A stretch of 49,403 nucleotides of DNA. Origin: Actinomycetes bacterium (GTDB lineage Bacteria > Actinomycetota > Acidimicrobiia > Acidimicrobiales > Acidimicrobiaceae). The translations under genes were made by a program, and so were the position numbers. The notes beneath the pieces were generated by a model that had not been told where the DNA came from, made no database searches, and saw only the letters and a program-made list of their open reading frames with translations. The DNA lies in NCBI GenBank assembly GCA_021842145.1, contig JAKCBW010000005.1, forward strand, positions 1 to 49,403, written 5' to 3'. Within the stretch, counting starts at the first letter, position 1; the number at the start of each line of letters is the position of its first letter. This document shows positions 1 to 7,591 of this stretch, piece by piece.

Positions 1-77
1 CGATCTTTTGGCCTTCTGTGATGCCTGTTTTTGGGAATTTAATATTGGCACTAAACTATGCTGATTGAAAATCGGCA

Positions 78-114
78 GTTAACTTGTATGAAACTTGCTT
101 TAATACAAGTTAAC
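78..114. promoter_or_regulatory. 12-bp perfect inverted repeat upstream of whiB
   Basis: The left arm GTTAACTTGTAT (78-89) is the exact reverse complement of the right arm (103-114), separated by 13 bp. AACTTG occurs a third time, directly repeated, inside the spacer at 92-97, 11 bp from the first copy. This fits a dimeric regulator site, possibly with a third half-site. The regulator is unknown. Confidence 0.5.
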
Positions 115-126
115 GCATGTTTCAGT

Positions 127-166
127 TGGGGTAATAAGCCCCATTAGTCTTGGGGAAGGCTAATGG
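127..166 (+). promoter_or_regulatory. Competing hairpins in the whiB leader
   Basis: TGGGG at 127-131 and TGGGG at 151-155 can each pair with the single CCCCA at 139-143. A third pairing, CCATTAG (141-147) with CTAATGG (160-166), excludes both. Such mutually exclusive stems are typical of switching leaders, but no U-tract follows, so function is only a suggestion. Confidence 0.25.
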
Positions 167-302
167 ATCATGTACTTGGCAGGGTCGCGGGGACGGAACT
201 GCTTGTGTAGGTAGGTGAATTGGGCAAATCGGCCTGGGGGGGTCGCTCTGCGGGGTCGGAATGTCGCTTGGGTATTAGCCATAAGCGGAGGACACTAAGT
301 AG

Positions 303-593
303 ATGGAGTCAACGAAGCTCGGGACCTGGAACTACCAGAATTGGCGAGAAGGTGCTAAGTGTAAGGACATCGACCCTTCACTCTTTTTTCCAGTTGGCGT
401 TACAGGTGACGCTGAAATACAGATCAATGAGGCCAAGGCATTCTGCACTGGCTGCCCAGTTGGAGAACTCTGCCTCGAGTTCGCACTAAGAACAAACCAG
501 GAATATGGGATTTGGGGCGGAAAAGATGAGGAGGAGCGTCGGGGTATTCGGAGGATTCGCCGCCAAAGAAGAAAGCTTGCCCAGGCATCTTAA
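303..593 (+). CDS. WhiB-family iron-sulfur transcriptional regulator
   Basis: WhiB proteins are small actinobacterial regulators that hold a redox-sensitive [4Fe-4S] cluster and usually act with the principal sigma factor. This 96-residue protein has the family cysteine set C20, C48, C51 and C57 (spacing Cx2Cx5C for the last three) and the GIWGG turn at 69-73. A basic tail (residues 79-91, rich in Arg) is the expected DNA-contacting end. The length is normal. The start is fixed by GGAGGA at 287-292. It stands alone, with a long structured upstream region and about 390 bp of empty sequence behind it. Which WhiB subgroup it belongs to cannot be decided by eye. Confidence 0.95.
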   Translation: MESTKLGTWNYQNWREGAKCKDIDPSLFFPVGVTGDAEIQINEAKAFCTGCPVGELCLEFALRTNQEYGIWGGKDEEERRGIRRIRRQRRKLAQAS

Positions 594-986
594 TCGCCCT
601 GTTCGGCTCTGGATGCGGATTATTGGTTGAAGCTCTTCTCCGGTAGTCGAAAAAGATAGCCCAGAACTACAACGTGCTCCTTCGGAGGGCTCTGCGAAGA
701 TAGTTCGGTTTGCCCTGTGGCTTTTGTCTTCGAGGGTCGAAAGTAGCTCCTTCAAACTGCTCTTGATGGGACCTTTGGGCTTCTTCGGTATGCGTTCAAG
801 TCGGAGTGGGTCATGGTACAAAGCTTTGTTAGACGGCGAGGGTGTTTGACACCAAGTTCGAATTGGCGCGACGGCCCTGACGGATCTGGGACCGACAAGT
901 TTAATCGATGACAATGCTCTTCACGATACTCATGGGTACGTCAACTGGAATAAAGGCCCAAGATGATCCGGGAGCTATCTGACGGA
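594..986. other. Intergenic region between whiB and fdhD, no gene seen
   Basis: This gap separates the convergent whiB and fdhD genes. It contains short hairpins such as CTCC-TTC-GGAG near 677 and GGTGT-TTG-ACACC near 840, but no stem with a following T-tract that I would call a terminator. A long reading frame on the minus strand here overlaps whiB and has no recognisable protein character. Confidence 0.4.
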
Positions 987-1850
987 TTAGTTACTTAGGT
1001 GTTGGAGGTGGAGGTCAGCTCCCGCTGAGTAAGAGTCGTCGATCCGCTCTGGGTGGGTGTATACATTGGCCGATCCTTTCCTTACAAAACCGCACAGGGT
1101 GATTCCCATCTCGTCAGCCGATCTAATTGCCAAACCAGTTGGTGCAGAAACGGCGGCAATGAGTTCAATTTTGGCAATAGAGGCCTTTTGAACCATTTCG
1201 AAACTCACTCGTCCCGATAGGACGGCGATCATTGAAGGCTCTCCAATAATACGTGAGCTAGCTAGTTCACCGATTACCTTGTCGAATGCGTTGTGGCGTC
1301 CGACGTCTTCGTGGGCATGTACTCGGCCATTGGAACGCTTTACGGCGACGCAATGCACTCCACCAGTGCTCGAAAATAGTGGTTGCAAATCGCTAAGTAG
1401 ATCTGGGAGGGCGAAAAGTTCTTCACTGCTGATCTTCAAAGTAGATCCGACCGGTTCAACCATCGAACGTAGGTCAGCAATTTCTGCCGTACCGCAAAGA
1501 CCGCACGAAGAATTCCTTACCGTTAACGAGTTTCGCGGATCTCGAAGCGGCTCGCCACTTACCTGGACGGTGACTACGTTGTATTGCTGCGAATCGAATT
1601 CAATATCGGTGCAGTATTTAGCGCCCCTGATCATTTCCTGCGTTGCCAAGCGCTCAGAGATCACCATACCTATAGCCAGCTCGAAGTCCCTTCCTGGAGA
1701 TCGCATGGACGTAGAAACGGGGATCGTCCTGCCTGCCGGTGTTTGAATCCTCACTTCGAGAGGCTCTTCTTCCGCTACGAGATCGGCAGTTCGTGATGAA
1801 GACCTACCATTTAGTTTCGTAACAAGTAACTGGCTCGTCTTTGTCCTCAT
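987..1850 (-). CDS. fdhD: FdhD, sulfurtransferase for formate dehydrogenase maturation
   Basis: FdhD passes sulfur from a cysteine desulfurase to the molybdenum cofactor of formate dehydrogenase-type enzymes. The 287-residue protein shows the family landmarks: a GRDFELAIG segment near residue 53, the catalytic cysteine pair SCGLCG (C116, C119), HEDVGRHNAFDKVIG in the middle, and the C-terminal stretch with SAPTGLAIRSADEMGITLCGF. The length is usual for the family. The ATG at 1848-1850 is preceded on the minus strand by GAGGAG. No formate dehydrogenase or other molybdoenzyme gene is in the window, so the client is elsewhere. A GC-rich hairpin lies about 68 nt upstream in its leader. Confidence 0.95.
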   Translation of the reverse strand: MRTKTSQLLVTKLNGRSSSRTADLVAEEEPLEVRIQTPAGRTIPVSTSMRSPGRDFELAIGMVISERLATQEMIRGAKYCTDIEFDSQQYNVVTVQVSGEPLRDPRNSLTVRNSSCGLCGTAEIADLRSMVEPVGSTLKISSEELFALPDLLSDLQPLFSSTGGVHCVAVKRSNGRVHAHEDVGRHNAFDKVIGELASSRIIGEPSMIAVLSGRVSFEMVQKASIAKIELIAAVSAPTGLAIRSADEMGITLCGFVRKGSANVYTHPERIDDSYSAGADLHLQHLSN

Positions 1851-1905
1851 CGAGCGTCACTCCTCGTATTCACCCAGCACACACCAATCTATCAGGATTA
1901 GGAGA

Positions 1906-1978
1906 CTACCAAAAGAGGGCGCCGGAATCGGCGCCTACTGGCGATGCTGGCACGGAATGGTAGGTATTTTTTCGCTAA
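1906..1978. promoter_or_regulatory. GC-rich hairpin and outer stem between fdhD and the DoxX-Rieske gene
   Basis: GGCGCCG (1918-1924) pairs exactly with CGGCGCC (1929-1935) around a GAAT loop. An outer pairing is possible between CTACC (about 1906-1910) and GGTAG (about 1970-1974), followed on the plus strand by a run of six T. On the minus strand the hairpin is followed by CTCTTTT. It could act as a terminator or attenuator in the leader of either divergent gene. Confidence 0.35.
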
Positions 1979-2116
1979 GGTGATTGATGGATGCTCCCGA
2001 GGACAGGCCACCAAGTATTTGTATTCGACAGGGCAATGGGTGATGTAATGAGGTTTATTAGTACACAATTAGTTAGCGGCCACTTTTGTTGAGTGTGAAG
2101 GTATCTCTTTAAAGTC

Positions 2117-3415
2117 ATGAGCGATCAGAATTTTGTCGCCCCAGGTAATCAGAGTTTCGCTACCAAAAGGGCTAGAGCCGTTGCTGCTTCTAGGGGACCA
2201 AGCGGCCCGACTATTAGAACCAGACGAAGCGTTCAGAGCCGATCCTTCGGTTCGGCGATAGTCGTCCTAAGGGGATTTTTGGGTGTGACTTTTGTTTTTG
2301 CCGGCCTTCAGAAACTGGCAAATCCTGCATTTTTCAATCCAGCGAATCCGGTTTCCATCCAATCACAAATAGCTGCTTTTAATCGGACTTCGCCCATATC
2401 CTCGCTCTTAGCGATTGCAGGTCATGCCCCAGTGGCCTTTGGAGTGCTCATTGCCCTAGCGGAGTTGGCTATTGGACTCGGCGTTTTGTTTGGGGTCCTT
2501 ACAAGAGTGGCAGCCCTGGGTGGAATGCTTCTATCTACCCTCTTTTTCCTCTCAGTCACATACCATGTCAAGCCCTACTACTACGGTTCAGATATCGTCT
2601 TTGTCTTTGCCTGGACGCCCCTGGTAATCAAAGGCGATGGAGGCCTGTTTTCACTTCCGATGTTCTTGCGAGGACGGTTGTTGAAGGCGCCGATCCCGAA
2701 GTACGTCGAGATGACATTTGATGACCTAGCCTCCAACTGTGTTCATAAGGATGGAGAGTGCTGTTCCGAACTTGGAAACGGGGTGAACTGCGCTTTTGAG
2801 GTCTGCCCATTGACCCACCTTCAACCAAGCCGGACCACGCCCATAAGCGTTACACCCGAAGATTACGAAGGTGACAAGAGGAGGTTATTTGCAGTCGTGC
2901 TACCGATTGCGGTACTAAGTATTCTTGAAGGTGGTCTCGCAAGCCTGAGCAGTTCGGTTGGGCGCGCCCTGGCTCCCAAAGAGGATTTCAGATCGGCTTC
3001 TAAACCCCTTAGCCTTACAGCAAAGGTGGCAAAAACCACACCAGATAAGTCCACCACAAATACGACAGGTGTCTCCACCAGTTCGAAGCAGAATCTCGCC
3101 GTTAAGCCCAAGGGAGTGACAATCGGTCCCTCGTCCTCAGTACCGGTTGGTCAGGTCGCCTCTTTTTCAGACCCCAAAACCGGTGGCCCAGCGTATCTCC
3201 TCCATCCCAAAGCCGACACCTGGGACGCCTTTTCGGCAATCTGCCCACACGCTGGGTGTACGGTTATGTACGAGCCAAAAAATATCTTTGCATGTCCTTG
3301 CCACGGTTCAGAGTTTAATGCCGATTCCGGAATGGTGATTCAAGGGCCAGCTGCGGTGGGCTTGAGTCGAATCAGCGTTGTCGACTTTCAAGGTCAATTA
3401 TACGTGGAGGACTAG
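2117..3415 (+). CDS. DoxX-like membrane protein fused to a Rieske [2Fe-2S] domain
   Basis: The 432-residue protein has a basic N-terminal tail, then a DoxX/DoxD-like helical bundle (helices about 45-65, 96-125, 130-150 and 157-172, with the FAGLQKLANP start typical of the family). A cytoplasmic-looking cysteine cluster follows (C208, C215, C216, C225, C230), then another hydrophobic segment (258-278), a Ser/Thr-rich linker (about 285-340) and a C-terminal Rieske domain. All Rieske residues are present: ligands C376, H378, C393 and H396, and disulfide cysteines C381 and C395. DoxX-family proteins are linked to quinone and thiol redox chemistry, and Rieske domains carry one electron. I infer a quinone-linked membrane redox protein; the electron partner is unknown. 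It stands alone between fdhD and menF. Confidence 0.85.
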   Translation: MSDQNFVAPGNQSFATKRARAVAASRGPSGPTIRTRRSVQSRSFGSAIVVLRGFLGVTFVFAGLQKLANPAFFNPANPVSIQSQIAAFNRTSPISSLLAIAGHAPVAFGVLIALAELAIGLGVLFGVLTRVAALGGMLLSTLFFLSVTYHVKPYYYGSDIVFVFAWTPLVIKGDGGLFSLPMFLRGRLLKAPIPKYVEMTFDDLASNCVHKDGECCSELGNGVNCAFEVCPLTHLQPSRTTPISVTPEDYEGDKRRLFAVVLPIAVLSILEGGLASLSSSVGRALAPKEDFRSASKPLSLTAKVAKTTPDKSTTNTTGVSTSSKQNLAVKPKGVTIGPSSSVPVGQVASFSDPKTGGPAYLLHPKADTWDAFSAICPHAGCTVMYEPKNIFACPCHGSEFNADSGMVIQGPAAVGLSRISVVDFQGQLYVED

Positions 3416-3481
3416 GGCCACATTTTCGGCTAGCTACCAAAAGTACCTTTGGCCAGAGTATTTCGAATTCGAGGAACTCAC

Positions 3482-4705
3482 CTATGACAAGGCGGCGGTT
3501 ACCGAATCAATTTTTGCCTCTGTTTCTGCGAACTCCGAGTGCGCATCACTACCAGCTACGATGCCGACTCCGGTTCTAATCTGAGCTTGGTGGCCAACGA
3601 ATCTTACGTTCCTAAGAGCGAGGTGTAGATCAGCATCGCCGTTTGAATCTATCGTGCCTACTATGCCAGCGTAAAGATCCCTCGGGCTACCTTCAAGCCG
3701 AATGATCTCCTGGATTGCAAGAGGCCTCGGATCACCTGCTACAGCCGCCGTCGGCGCTATCATCGCCAAAACGGCCAGTGGGTTTAATCCCTCTTCAATA
3801 CTGCCAGTAATCGTGGTCATTAGGTGCTGTACTGGTCCAAAGGTCAAAACTGAGGGTTGCTCTGCGTGTTCGATGTCACTCGAAAACTTTGACAGCGCAT
3901 CCGTGATGCCTTGGACCACTATGGCATGTTCCCTGGTGTCTTTTTCTGACTCTCGAAGCTGCTCTGTCATCCCCTTCCGACGCGTGCCAGCCAGGGGTTT
4001 TGAGGTAATTCGTCCCTTTTTGATCGAAAGTACCAGTTCCGGTGACGCACCGGCATAATTCCCGAATAGGTAGCTTGAAGTGTTCGGATAGTACTTGTGG
4101 AATCTGACGAAGGCTTCTAAAGGAGAAGCCCCATATGTGGGCTCGAAAATCGCTACGCGAGATAGCACTATCTTGCGAAGCCTCTTCTTTGCGATGAGCG
4201 AGAGGGCTTCCTCTATCATCTTCGCCCAATTCTCACGATCCGGCCTATCGACTCTCTTATTGATGACTGGACCGGGATGGGGTTCTAGCTCAGAGGCGAT
4301 TCGAAGAAGTTTTTCCGCCAAGGCTTCAACCCCCTCGGTGGGCGCCTTGTTGCCCAGATTCTGAATCAGAGCCGCAGTTCGACCCTCAGAGGAGTGAAAG
4401 ACCAACTTTGGGACAATTAGTGTGCCAGGCTTGTTTGGGTCGAAGGGAAACGCAACCGTAGCGTTCAATGGCCGTCCAAACTGTTCTGAGAGCCCTTTCA
4501 GTTGCTCAAAAGCATCGTTGAGTCTGTCGACATCAGACAGACCGTTTGTGAAGTTAATTCGGTCCGATTCACCTATCATGACCTGAGAGCTAGATGGGCC
4601 GCCCAAAGCCGTGCAGTCCAGTCCGAGCTGGCTCGCCGCCATTACCAGCCGCGCTGCCATCTGTGGCTCCGAAGAAGCTACGGTGTGGGTATCGGGAATG
4701 TTCAA
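3482..4705 (-). CDS. menF: Isochorismate synthase-like chorismate-binding enzyme (MenF type)
   Basis: The C-terminal half (about 155-407) is a chorismate-binding domain: KIVLSR at 178-183 with the general-base lysine K178, PLAGT at 237-241 (leucine as in isochorismate synthases, where anthranilate synthases have PIAGT), and the acidic REH segment at 258-260. It would convert chorismate to isochorismate, the first step of menaquinone synthesis. It starts 5 nt after the stop of the menaquinone methyltransferase gene, which supports this over a siderophore role. Oddly, the motif usually written HPTPA reads APTAA here (residues 317-321), so a conserved histidine is replaced by alanine. A salicylate-type or diverged activity cannot be excluded. 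Confidence 0.8.
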   Translation of the reverse strand: MNIPDTHTVASSEPQMAARLVMAASQLGLDCTALGGPSSSQVMIGESDRINFTNGLSDVDRLNDAFEQLKGLSEQFGRPLNATVAFPFDPNKPGTLIVPKLVFHSSEGRTAALIQNLGNKAPTEGVEALAEKLLRIASELEPHPGPVINKRVDRPDRENWAKMIEEALSLIAKKRLRKIVLSRVAIFEPTYGASPLEAFVRFHKYYPNTSSYLFGNYAGASPELVLSIKKGRITSKPLAGTRRKGMTEQLRESEKDTREHAIVVQGITDALSKFSSDIEHAEQPSVLTFGPVQHLMTTITGSIEEGLNPLAVLAMIAPTAAVAGDPRPLAIQEIIRLEGSPRDLYAGIVGTIDSNGDADLHLALRNVRFVGHQAQIRTGVGIVAGSDAHSEFAETEAKIDSVTAALS

Positions 4706-4710
4706 AGTAC

Positions 4711-5400
4711 TTAGCTCCTTGTTGCCATGATTATCTGTGCTGCCCCTAGACCTACACTGATCCGCTCGAATCCGTAGAAGCCTGAATTGGCCATCATCGC
4801 TCGAAGCTCTTCGTAAGGGGGGAGAAACTCAACGGATTGCGGTAGGTATCGATACGCTGATTGGTCGGAAATTAATCCCCCGATCAACGGGACTAGGTGA
4901 TTGAAATATACCGAATGCCCAGCCCTTATTATCGGATTACCAGGAGTGGCAACCTCGAGTATGCCCACCCTTCCTCCACTGGCTAGTACTCGAGCGAATT
5001 CAGAGAAAACCACTTTCAACTCAGTGAAATTCCTAACGGCAAATCCGCAAGTTATACCGGAAAACGAGGAATCCCTAAAAGGTAGATTGAGCGCTGAACC
5101 TTGCACAAGCGAAGTCTCTGAGTGATTATGCTTCAGCATTCCAAAGGACAGGTCCACTCCGGTTGGCTCGAGGGCTGAAGATCTTAGGAGTTTTAGGAAA
5201 TCGCCCGTTCCACAGGCAACATCCAGCACCCTCTGACCAGGTGCCAACCCTAACCGTCTCACGACCTCGCGTCTCCACCCCTGGTCGAGTCCAAAAGTCA
5301 TCAAGCGGTTTACGACGTCATACCTAGGAGAAATTCTGTCGAACATACCTTGGACGAAAGTTTGCTTTTCAGCAATCGAGGGTAGTGGATCCTGTTTCAT
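4711..5400 (-). CDS. menG: Demethylmenaquinone methyltransferase (MenG/UbiE)
   Basis: This SAM-dependent enzyme methylates demethylmenaquinone, the last step of menaquinone synthesis. The 229-residue protein has the UbiE/MenG N-terminal signature (GMFDRISPRYDVVNRLMTFG, residues 18-37), SAM motif I DVACGTGDF at 60-68, the post-motif region around ARVLASGGRVGILE, and the YRYLPQSVEFLPPYEEL stretch typical of this family. Its start codon overlaps the upstream merR stop as ATGA (5397-5400), so the two are likely translationally coupled, and menF follows 5 nt downstream. In actinobacteria the quinone is menaquinone, so I use menG. Confidence 0.92.
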   Translation of the reverse strand: MKQDPLPSIAEKQTFVQGMFDRISPRYDVVNRLMTFGLDQGWRREVVRRLGLAPGQRVLDVACGTGDFLKLLRSSALEPTGVDLSFGMLKHNHSETSLVQGSALNLPFRDSSFSGITCGFAVRNFTELKVVFSEFARVLASGGRVGILEVATPGNPIIRAGHSVYFNHLVPLIGGLISDQSAYRYLPQSVEFLPPYEELRAMMANSGFYGFERISVGLGAAQIIMATRS

Positions 5401-6200
5401 CCGAGGTCACTCAGCTTCTGCAACGTTATTCCTACTCTCTGTGAAATCAGATCAAGTTCAGCTTGTGATCCAGTTGTCAAAACGGTCTCGAGCGAGCGGC
5501 GGAGCAGCTCACTCCTGAAGTGATTAACTACTAACGCAGACGATGCCGCAAAAAGTTCGTCGAACATGTCAAGTACCTGTTGGTCTGAAAGGTTCTGATT
5601 CCTGCGTATGTACCCATCGAAGATACTCACCGCTAGTTCAAGTACTCCGTTGATGCTGCTCTTATACCTCTTGGCTATCTCCATGAGTCCCGCCAATGGA
5701 AGTCCAGATCTTAAAAGCTCCAAAGCGGCCTTTGCGCTAAAGAGGTCGAATTCGCTAAAGTACTCCGCACTCCCTATAACCGTCGGCTCTAAGATTCGAT
5801 CAGCTACCAGCGAAAGAAGTATCGCCTCTGGAAGTTCGGTTTCATCTGCGAGTTCGCTGCGTGTTAGCAGGCGTACGGGGCTTGGAGGTATCCGAGCTCC
5901 GTAAGTTGCTCGATCCGGACGAATGTGGCCGTGCTCGGATTTGATCGCAGCGAGACTCCAGCCGCGCTCCTTTAATTCGGATATTCGACGAAGTACTTCG
6001 AGATGGTCCTGCCCGTAAAATGCTACCCGTCCATTTCGAATTGGTGGCGGAAGTAGACCAAAGTGCTGATAGTAGCGAATCGTGTCCACCGTCGTTCCGC
6101 TGAATTTCGAAAGGTCCTCGATGCGGAATCCTTTATCTCCTAAAGAATTGCCATGGTCAGAGGAGATGGCTGGAGAATTGCGATTTCGACCTTGAGTCAC
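5397..6200 (-). CDS. MerR-family regulator heading the menG-menF operon
   Basis: The 267-residue protein has an N-terminal MerR winged helix (about 25-90) with the classic TIRYYQHFGLL segment. Residues about 112-160 (LTRSELADETELPEAILLSLV followed by YFSEFD) look like a second winged-helix unit. There is no cysteine in the whole protein, so it is not a thiol or metal-thiolate sensor of the MerR/SoxR kind. It starts with GTG and its stop overlaps menG. A TATAAT box lies 7 nt before the GTG, which points to a leaderless mRNA. I infer that it controls its own menaquinone operon; the signal is unknown. Confidence 0.85.
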   Translation of the reverse strand: MTQGRNRNSPAISSDHGNSLGDKGFRIEDLSKFSGTTVDTIRYYQHFGLLPPPIRNGRVAFYGQDHLEVLRRISELKERGWSLAAIKSEHGHIRPDRATYGARIPPSPVRLLTRSELADETELPEAILLSLVADRILEPTVIGSAEYFSEFDLFSAKAALELLRSGLPLAGLMEIAKRYKSSINGVLELAVSIFDGYIRRNQNLSDQQVLDMFDELFAASSALVVNHFRSELLRRSLETVLTTGSQAELDLISQRVGITLQKLSDLG

Positions 6201-6207
6201 AGACTTG

Positions 6208-6213
6208 ATTATA
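6208..6213 (-). promoter_or_regulatory. -10 box giving a probable leaderless merR transcript
   Basis: On the minus strand TATAAT is followed by exactly 7 nt (CAAGTCT) and then the GTG start at 6200. In actinobacteria this spacing places the transcription start on the start codon itself. No Shine-Dalgarno sequence is present between. No good -35 is visible. Confidence 0.45.
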
Positions 6214-6338
6214 GGAGCTAGAACTCACAACATATGAGCTTGGATTGGATTTGATTAGGATTGGCACCACTGACGCGGATCTATTTGTGCCCTATTGCCG
6301 GACTCAACCTTCATCCGGGAGATGTATATCTAGGTCTG

Positions 6339-6581
6339 CTACTGTGAAATCGGGGATCCGCAATGGCGGCAATTGGCATATCCCCTAGAGGTCAAGCCAT
6401 GGCAATTTGGGCATCGATAGGGCTTGGTCCTGCCGGTCAACAATCTAAAGGCCGCATGTATAAGCATCGAGCCAATCGCCACGACAAATAAGCCTTCAAG
6501 AAAGTCCCTAAAAAGGATCGAAGCCGACGCGAGTGCAAGAACCATTGAAGTCAAGCCTAGGATTCGGCGATCGGGGTTCAA
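6339..6581 (-). CDS. Small membrane protein with C-terminal zinc ribbon
   Basis: The 80-residue protein has two hydrophobic helices (about 8-25 and 29-48) and a C-terminal zinc-ribbon-like motif YRCPNCHG...CRHCGSPI with C57, C60, C71 and C74. The four cysteines in two CxxC pairs should bind zinc on the inner face of the membrane. The frame opens with TTG at 6579-6581 and has only a weak ribosome site. It follows the PPK2 gene in the same direction with a 36-nt gap. I do not recognise a characterised family, and the function is unknown. Confidence 0.65.
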   Translation of the reverse strand: MNPDRRILGLTSMVLALASASILFRDFLEGLFVVAIGSMLIHAAFRLLTGRTKPYRCPNCHGLTSRGYANCRHCGSPISQ

Positions 6582-6617
6582 CCGTCTTTTTGTGCCGGTT
6601 TAGTTTGAGGTTGACTT

Positions 6618-7520
6618 TTAGTTCTTACCGTTGCTATGCTTCTTGGCTTTATCGATTACTCCAAGTAGTTCTCGCCTTAGTCCGTCTACATCCGGTAGAG
6701 TCACTTCTGGATACTCCGGCGCCATCTCCCTCAGTAATCTAACGACCATCGACATTACCGCCCAGTCTCGATACCACTTGTGGTCCGCCGGTACTACGTG
6801 CCATGGTCGATGATGGTCTGAAGTGCGTGAAATCATGGCGCTGTAGGCCCGCTGAAACTCAGGCCAGTGGCTGCGAGTTTGAAGGTCGGTGGCGGAGAAT
6901 TTCCAATGTTTTTTTTCGACATCAATTCGAGAGAGGAGCCTTTCGGCCTGTTCTCGATAGGAGATGTGCAAAAACACCCTTAGGATCCGAGTTCCGTTGT
7001 TTTGCAGATTTTCTTCGAACTCCTCGATCGACCGTACTCGACGCTCGAGTGCTTCCTGGGGGAGAGTTTGGTATGCAAGCGGAACTATTAGGTCTTCATA
7101 ATGGGACCGATTAAAGATGGTAATCATCCCATGCGCCGGGCATTTGGAGTGTATTCGCCACAGAAAATCGTGGGACAACTCAAGTTCTGTTGGAGCTTTA
7201 AATCCACATACGGTTACACCTTGCGGATTTGTGCCATCAAACACACGCCGTATCGTGCCATCTTTGCCCGCAGTATCAAGTCCCTGAAGGATGAGCAGGA
7301 CAGAAGACTTTGCCTGGGCATGGAGCTTCTCCTGGAGGATGCCGAGTTCTAGGCGGAGGGACTCGGTCTCAAGAAGACACTGTTCCTTTGAAAAGGCTCC
7401 AGGGGTCGATTCGGGATCGACCTCTTTTAGAACTCGACTATCCAGGTTGAGGACTGACTCACGATTGGTTATCTTCAGAGAATCCCAAACGCCGTCTATT
7501 ACCTCTTGTTCAAGGTCCAT
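6618..7520 (-). CDS. Polyphosphate kinase 2 family protein (PPK2)
   Basis: PPK2 enzymes transfer phosphate between polyphosphate and nucleotides. This 300-residue protein has Walker A GLDTAGKDG at 80-88, the Walker B/lid entry IFNRSHYED at 135-143, the segment RILRVFLHISYREQAERLLSRI, and the conserved WHVVPADHKWYRDW near the C-terminus. This is a single-domain PPK2 with a normal length. By look it is closer to the class that phosphorylates AMP and ADP from polyphosphate, but the class is not certain from motifs alone. The neighbouring genes give no pathway context. Confidence 0.92.
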   Translation of the reverse strand: MDLEQEVIDGVWDSLKITNRESVLNLDSRVLKEVDPESTPGAFSKEQCLLETESLRLELGILQEKLHAQAKSSVLLILQGLDTAGKDGTIRRVFDGTNPQGVTVCGFKAPTELELSHDFLWRIHSKCPAHGMITIFNRSHYEDLIVPLAYQTLPQEALERRVRSIEEFEENLQNNGTRILRVFLHISYREQAERLLSRIDVEKKHWKFSATDLQTRSHWPEFQRAYSAMISRTSDHHRPWHVVPADHKWYRDWAVMSMVVRLLREMAPEYPEVTLPDVDGLRRELLGVIDKAKKHSNGKN

Positions 7521-7591
7521 AGCGTTCCTTAGCTAGCGTATCAAAGTCCGCATGAGCGAATTGCCTGGATTTGCGGTGGCTAATTCAACGG

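Larger units (their letters stand above)
1..302. other. whiB upstream region, no gene seen
   Basis: I see no convincing coding sequence. The region holds a perfect 12-bp inverted repeat at 78-114 and a set of competing G/C-rich hairpins at 127-166, both upstream of the WhiB gene. A ribosome binding site GGAGGA at 287-292 lies 10 nt before the ATG at 303. I could not find a convincing -35/-10 pair. Confidence 0.5.

Noticed and set aside
486-914. Minus-strand frame of 142 codons overlapping whiB
   Set aside because: It is antisense to a clear WhiB gene, has no ribosome site and no recognisable protein features.
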